Assembly (NCBI RefSeq): GCF_000633395.1 | Contig: NZ_AYMU01000015.1 | Coordinates: 1 to 64,000 of the forward strand | Length of the DNA: 64,000 nt | Reading direction: 5' to 3' | Source of the DNA: Pseudomonas sp. PH1b | GTDB taxonomy: Bacteria; Pseudomonadota; Gammaproteobacteria; Pseudomonadales; Pseudomonadaceae | Part shown: positions 60,719 through 64,000 of the stretch, piece after piece | Position numbering within the stretch: the stretch's first letter is position 1 | How the letters are laid out: each line of letters opens with the position of its first letter | Translations under genes and position numbers: made by a program | Notes under the pieces: model-generated | The model's database searches: none | What the model saw: the letters and a program-made list of their open reading frames with translations, nothing else | What the model was told of the DNA's origin: nothing

Positions 60719-62977
60719 ATGAGCGACTCCCTTGATCTCAGCCTGGATGGCGTAGAACGCCGGTCACTGGCTGACTTCACCGAAAATGCCTACCTCAACT
60801 ACTCCATGTACGTGATCATGGACCGTGCTCTGCCGCATATCGGCGACGGCCTGAAACCGGTACAGCGGCGTATCGTCTACGCCATGAGCGAGCTGGGGCT
60901 GGATGCCGACTCCAAGCACAAGAAATCCGCGCGTACCGTGGGTGACGTACTGGGCAAGTTCCACCCCCACGGCGACTCAGCCTGCTACGAGGCCATGGTG
61001 CTGATGGCCCAGCCGTTCAGCTACCGCTACACGCTGGTGGACGGCCAGGGCAACTGGGGTGCACCGGACGATCCCAAGTCCTTCGCCGCCATGCGTTATA
61101 CCGAGGCGCGCCTGTCGCGCTACTCCGAAGTGCTGCTCAGCGAGCTCGGGCAGGGCACCGCCGACTGGGGGCCGAACTTCGATGGCACGCTGCAGGAGCC
61201 GCTGGTATTGCCGGCCCGCTTGCCGAACATCCTGCTCAACGGCACCACCGGTATCGCCGTGGGCATGGCCACCGACGTGCCGCCCCACAACCTGCGGGAA
61301 GTGGCGTCCGCTTGCGTGCGCCTGCTGGACGAGCCCAAGGCCACGGTGGAGCAGCTCTGTGAGCATATCCAGGGCCCGGATTACCCCACCGAAGCGGAAA
61401 TCATCACCCCCCGCGCCGACCTGCTGAAGATCTATGAGACCGGCCGTGGCTCGGTGCGCATGCGCGCCGTGTACCGCGTCGAAGATGGCGACATCATCGT
61501 CACCGCGTTGCCGCATCAGGTCTCCGGGGCCAAGGTGCTGGAGCAGATCGCCGCGCAGATGCAGGCCAAGAAGCTGCCAATGGTGGCTGACCTGCGGGAC
61601 GAGTCGGACCACGAGAACCCGTGCCGCATCGTGATCATCCCGCGCTCCAACCGGGTCGATCCCGAGGAGCTGATGCAGCACCTGTTCGCCACTACCGAGC
61701 TGGAGTCCACTTACCGGGTCAACGTCAACATCATCGGCCTGGACGGCAAGCCGCAGTTGAAGAACCTGCGAGCCCTGCTGGTGGAATGGCTGGAGTTCCG
61801 GGTCGCCACCGTGCGCCGGCGCCTGCAGTTCCGCCTGGACAAGGTCGAGCGTCGCCTGCACCTGTTGGACGGCTTGCTGATCGCCTACCTCAACCTGGAT
61901 GAAGTGATCCACATCATCCGTACCGAGGAGCACCCGCGGGCCAAGCTGATCGAGCGTTTTGCCCTCAGCGAGATCCAGGCCGACTACATCCTCGACACCC
62001 GCCTGCGGCAGTTGGCGCGGTTGGAAGAAATGAAGTTGCGGGCCGAGCAGGATGAGCTGCTCAAGGAGCAGGCCAAGCTGCAGGCCCTGCTCAACAGCGA
62101 AGCCAAGCTGAAGAAGCTGGTGCGCACCGAATTGCTGCAAGACGCTGAAACTTATGGCGACGATCGCCGTTCGCCGATCGTTGCCCGGGCGGAAGCCAAG
62201 GCGCTGTCGGAAAACGAGCTGATGCCGACTGAACCGGTGACCATCGTTCTGTCGGAAAAAGGCTGGGTCCGCTGTGCCAAGGGGCATGATATTGACGCCA
62301 CTGGTTTGTCCTACAAGGCCGGTGACGGTTACAAGACCGCGGCTGCCGGGCGCTCCAACCAGTTTGCGGTGTTCATCGACTCCACCGGTCGCAGTTATTC
62401 GGTGGCAGCCCACACCTTGCCGTCGGCCCGTGGCCAGGGCGAGCCGTTGACCGGCCGCCTGACGCCGCCGCCGGGGGCAACGTTCGAGTGCGTGCTGCTG
62501 CCCGATGACGATGCGCTGTATGTGATTGCCTCCGACGCCGGCTACGGTTTCGTGGTCAAGGGCGAGGACCTGCAAGCCAAGAACAAGGCGGGCAAGGCAC
62601 TGTTGAGCCTGCCGAACAACGCCAAGGTCCTGGCACCACGGCCGGTGGCCGATCGTGAGCAGAACTGGCTGGCCTCGGTGACCACCGAAGGTCGCCTGCT
62701 GGTGTTCAAGATCAGCGACCTGCCGCAGCTGGGCAAGGGCAAGGGCAACAAGATCATCGGCATTCCCGGTGAGCGAGTGGCCAGCCGCGAAGAGTACGTG
62801 ACCGACATCGCGGTGCTGCCCGATGGCGCGACCCTGGTCCTGCAGGCCGGCAAGCGCACCCTGTCGCTGAAGGCTGACGACCTTGAGCACTACAAGGGCG
62901 AGCGTGGGCGCCGTGGCAACAAATTGCCTCGCGGTTTCCAGCGGGTCGATGCCTTATTGGTAGAGACTCTCAATTAA
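60719..62977 (+). CDS. parC: DNA topoisomerase IV subunit A ParC
   Basis: This 752-residue breakage-reunion subunit carries the catalytic tyrosine (Tyr127 in MRYTEARLS). The quinolone-resistance region is wild type by sequence, with Ser87 and Glu91 in HPHGDSACYEAM. The C-terminal beta-pinwheel domain contains SYSVAAHTLPSARGQGEPLT. ATG 60719 follows a GAGG ribosome-binding site. Confidence 0.97.
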   Translation: MSDSLDLSLDGVERRSLADFTENAYLNYSMYVIMDRALPHIGDGLKPVQRRIVYAMSELGLDADSKHKKSARTVGDVLGKFHPHGDSACYEAMVLMAQPFSYRYTLVDGQGNWGAPDDPKSFAAMRYTEARLSRYSEVLLSELGQGTADWGPNFDGTLQEPLVLPARLPNILLNGTTGIAVGMATDVPPHNLREVASACVRLLDEPKATVEQLCEHIQGPDYPTEAEIITPRADLLKIYETGRGSVRMRAVYRVEDGDIIVTALPHQVSGAKVLEQIAAQMQAKKLPMVADLRDESDHENPCRIVIIPRSNRVDPEELMQHLFATTELESTYRVNVNIIGLDGKPQLKNLRALLVEWLEFRVATVRRRLQFRLDKVERRLHLLDGLLIAYLNLDEVIHIIRTEEHPRAKLIERFALSEIQADYILDTRLRQLARLEEMKLRAEQDELLKEQAKLQALLNSEAKLKKLVRTELLQDAETYGDDRRSPIVARAEAKALSENELMPTEPVTIVLSEKGWVRCAKGHDIDATGLSYKAGDGYKTAAAGRSNQFAVFIDSTGRSYSVAAHTLPSARGQGEPLTGRLTPPPGATFECVLLPDDDALYVIASDAGYGFVVKGEDLQAKNKAGKALLSLPNNAKVLAPRPVADREQNWLASVTTEGRLLVFKISDLPQLGKGKGNKIIGIPGERVASREEYVTDIAVLPDGATLVLQAGKRTLSLKADDLEHYKGERGRRGNKLPRGFQRVDALLVETLN

Positions 62978-63042
62978 GGGCGGGCTAGAGCGCTCGATCT
63001 GCGATTTAAGCGCTGGATCGACGCTAGAACACTGGAGTCATG

Positions 63043-63067
63043 GCGCATATTCACGGATGATATGCGC
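63043..63067. other. Palindrome downstream of parC
   Basis: GCGCATAT (63043-63050) and ATATGCGC (63060-63067) are perfect arms with a 9-bp gap, just before the parC terminator. It may be an mRNA hairpin or a protein-binding site for the next gene. Confidence 0.35.
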
Positions 63068-63072
63068 TTTCA

Positions 63073-63108
63073 AACGCCAGCGTGGCTGGGCGTTATTCAG
63101 GTTTTTTT
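63073..63108 (+). terminator. Terminator-like hairpin after parC
   Basis: AACGCCAGC pairs with GCTGGGCGTT (one bulged base) around GTG, with a seven-T run starting 8 bases after the stem. Confidence 0.6.
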
Positions 63109-63153
63109 GAGTATTTACACTGTGGCTAGCCTTGTGGCCGCCACCTGGATGGG

Positions 63154-63867
63154 ATGATGACTGCTCTGCGCCTTCCTTTTGTTTTCTTGCTCGCTGGCGT
63201 TCTTGGCCTGGCGGGTTGCAGCGTACACCAGCCGGTGTCGCTGTATCAGCTGGACAGCGGAAGTCCAGCCCAGCCGGCCAGCGCCGGCATGTCGGTATTG
63301 CTGGGCCCGGTGCTGATCGCCGATTACCTGCAACGTGAAACCCTTCTGCAACGCCAGGATGATGGCAGCCTGCAAGCCTCGACCGACGGTCGTTGGGCCG
63401 GCAGCCTGTCTTCGGACATCGACCAGTTGCTGCTGCGCCAGGTGGCTGGCCACCTGGACAGCCAGCGTGTGGTGTTGGCCCCGGCCACCAGCGGCTTCAC
63501 CCCGGATGTACAGGTGTTGCTGTCGATCACCCGCCTGGATTCGGGCAAGTCGCAGCCGGCGGTGCTGGATGCGCAATGGCGCCTGATCGACCGTCGTGGC
63601 CAGGTGCGGGACAACCGCATCGTTCACCTGCAGGAGCAGCACGCAGGCACCACGGCCTCCCAGGTCCAGGCTCAAGGCGTGTTGTTGCAGCGTCTGGCCG
63701 AGCAATTGTCGGGCGCCCTCAAGCCCCTGGCCAACCAGCCAGCAGTGGCCGAAGTGCCACGCAAGGCGCCACCGGCGCCGGTGGCCAAGCCGACAGAGCA
63801 GGAGAAGCAGCCGAAGATTCCGATGGCCACGCCGATCCGCACGGACATGGAAGTGTTCAGGTTCTGA
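63154..63867 (+). CDS. PqiC-like ABC-transport auxiliary lipoprotein
   Basis: This 237-residue outer-membrane-anchored lipoprotein has a lipobox LAGC (Cys22). The domain (DUF330-like) has MSVLLGPVLIADYLQRETLLQ and SSDIDQLLLRQVAGHL. In PqiABC and similar systems it binds lipid-transport MCE proteins. A proline/lysine-rich C-terminal tail follows. No pqiA/pqiB neighbour is in the window. Confidence 0.85.
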   Translation: MMTALRLPFVFLLAGVLGLAGCSVHQPVSLYQLDSGSPAQPASAGMSVLLGPVLIADYLQRETLLQRQDDGSLQASTDGRWAGSLSSDIDQLLLRQVAGHLDSQRVVLAPATSGFTPDVQVLLSITRLDSGKSQPAVLDAQWRLIDRRGQVRDNRIVHLQEQHAGTTASQVQAQGVLLQRLAEQLSGALKPLANQPAVAEVPRKAPPAPVAKPTEQEKQPKIPMATPIRTDMEVFRF

Positions 63868-63886
63868 GGTGATTGGCTGCAAGACC

Positions 63887-63908
63887 AGGCCCGCCCATTG
63901 GCGGGCCT
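63887..63908 (+). terminator. Terminator after the PqiC-like gene
   Basis: AGGCCCGCC pairs with GGCGGGCCT around CATT, followed by a short T-rich tract. Confidence 0.65.
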
Positions 63909-63942
63909 TGTCGTTTCTGCAGTGAGCGTGTCTGGTCGATTG

Positions 63943-63967
63943 CCTTCGCCGGCAAGCCGGCTGCTAC
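63943..63967. repeat. REP half-element at the right edge
   Basis: CCTTCGCCGGCAAGCCGGCT continues to CTAC at 63967. It is the same REP type as the right half at 52265-52344, with one base changed (CTGCTAC). A partner may lie outside the window. Confidence 0.7.
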
Positions 63968-64000
63968 CCAGTTCGCCAGGGCTATTGTCGGAGCTGGCGT

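Noticed and set aside
1..64000. CRISPR array, prophage, intact insertion sequence, tRNA or rRNA genes
   Set aside because: No repeat-spacer array, integrase, transposase, phage structural gene or tRNA/rRNA-like sequence was seen by eye; the repeats found are REP-like or short palindromes.

Overview
The window is chromosomal DNA of a Pseudomonas, most likely of the P. fluorescens group. The high GC content, the REP elements, the TPP-riboswitch/thiC/cytX unit and the gene order all point there. From about 7.3 kb to the right end the order follows, from memory, the P. aeruginosa PAO1 stretch PA5018 (msrA) to about PA4963, with some insertions, one fusion and one missing gene. No rRNA, tRNA, phage, intact insertion sequence or CRISPR array was found.

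Layout. (1) 0.2-7.3 kb is an accessory catabolic cluster. A FGGY kinase, two FAD proteins resembling GlpA/GlpB and a DeoR-type regulator lie on the minus strand, facing away from an EutH-family membrane protein and a DUF1937 protein on the plus strand. I do not recognise this combination as a described pathway. (2) 7.3-20 kb is core: rlmJ, msrA, dipA, aceE-aceF and glnE. Two copies of a GntR/FadR-type operator lie upstream of aceE. (3) 20-48.4 kb is the lipopolysaccharide (LPS) core region: waaF-waaC-waaG-waaP, three more kinase-like genes, a carbamoyltransferase, glycosyltransferases, mig-14, dnpA, wapR, a WaaL O-antigen ligase fused to a kinase-like domain, msbA, a sulfotransferase plus APS kinase pair, hldE, a short accessory run (Nudix-like protein, aldo/keto reductase, FAD oxidoreductase, SMR transporter, LysR regulator) and waaA. 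(4) 48.4-54.4 kb holds a TolC-like porin, the TPP riboswitch with thiC and cytX, and a DUF3298 lipoprotein. (5) 54.6-64 kb is the conserved block nudF-yqiB-cpdA-yqiA-parE-two small genes-parC, then a PqiC-like lipoprotein.

How the genes work together. The waa/wap/hld/msbA/waaL genes build, phosphorylate, carbamoylate, export and cap LPS: hldE makes the heptose donor, waaA attaches Kdo, waaC/waaF attach heptoses, waaG and later transferases build the outer core, MsbA flips core-lipid A, and WaaL attaches O antigen. The sulfotransferase and its APS kinase (which makes PAPS, the sulfate donor) lie between msbA and hldE, suggesting that a surface glycan is sulfated. That pair, the WaaL-kinase fusion and the EutH/FGGY/FAD cluster are the best candidates for undescribed biology here.
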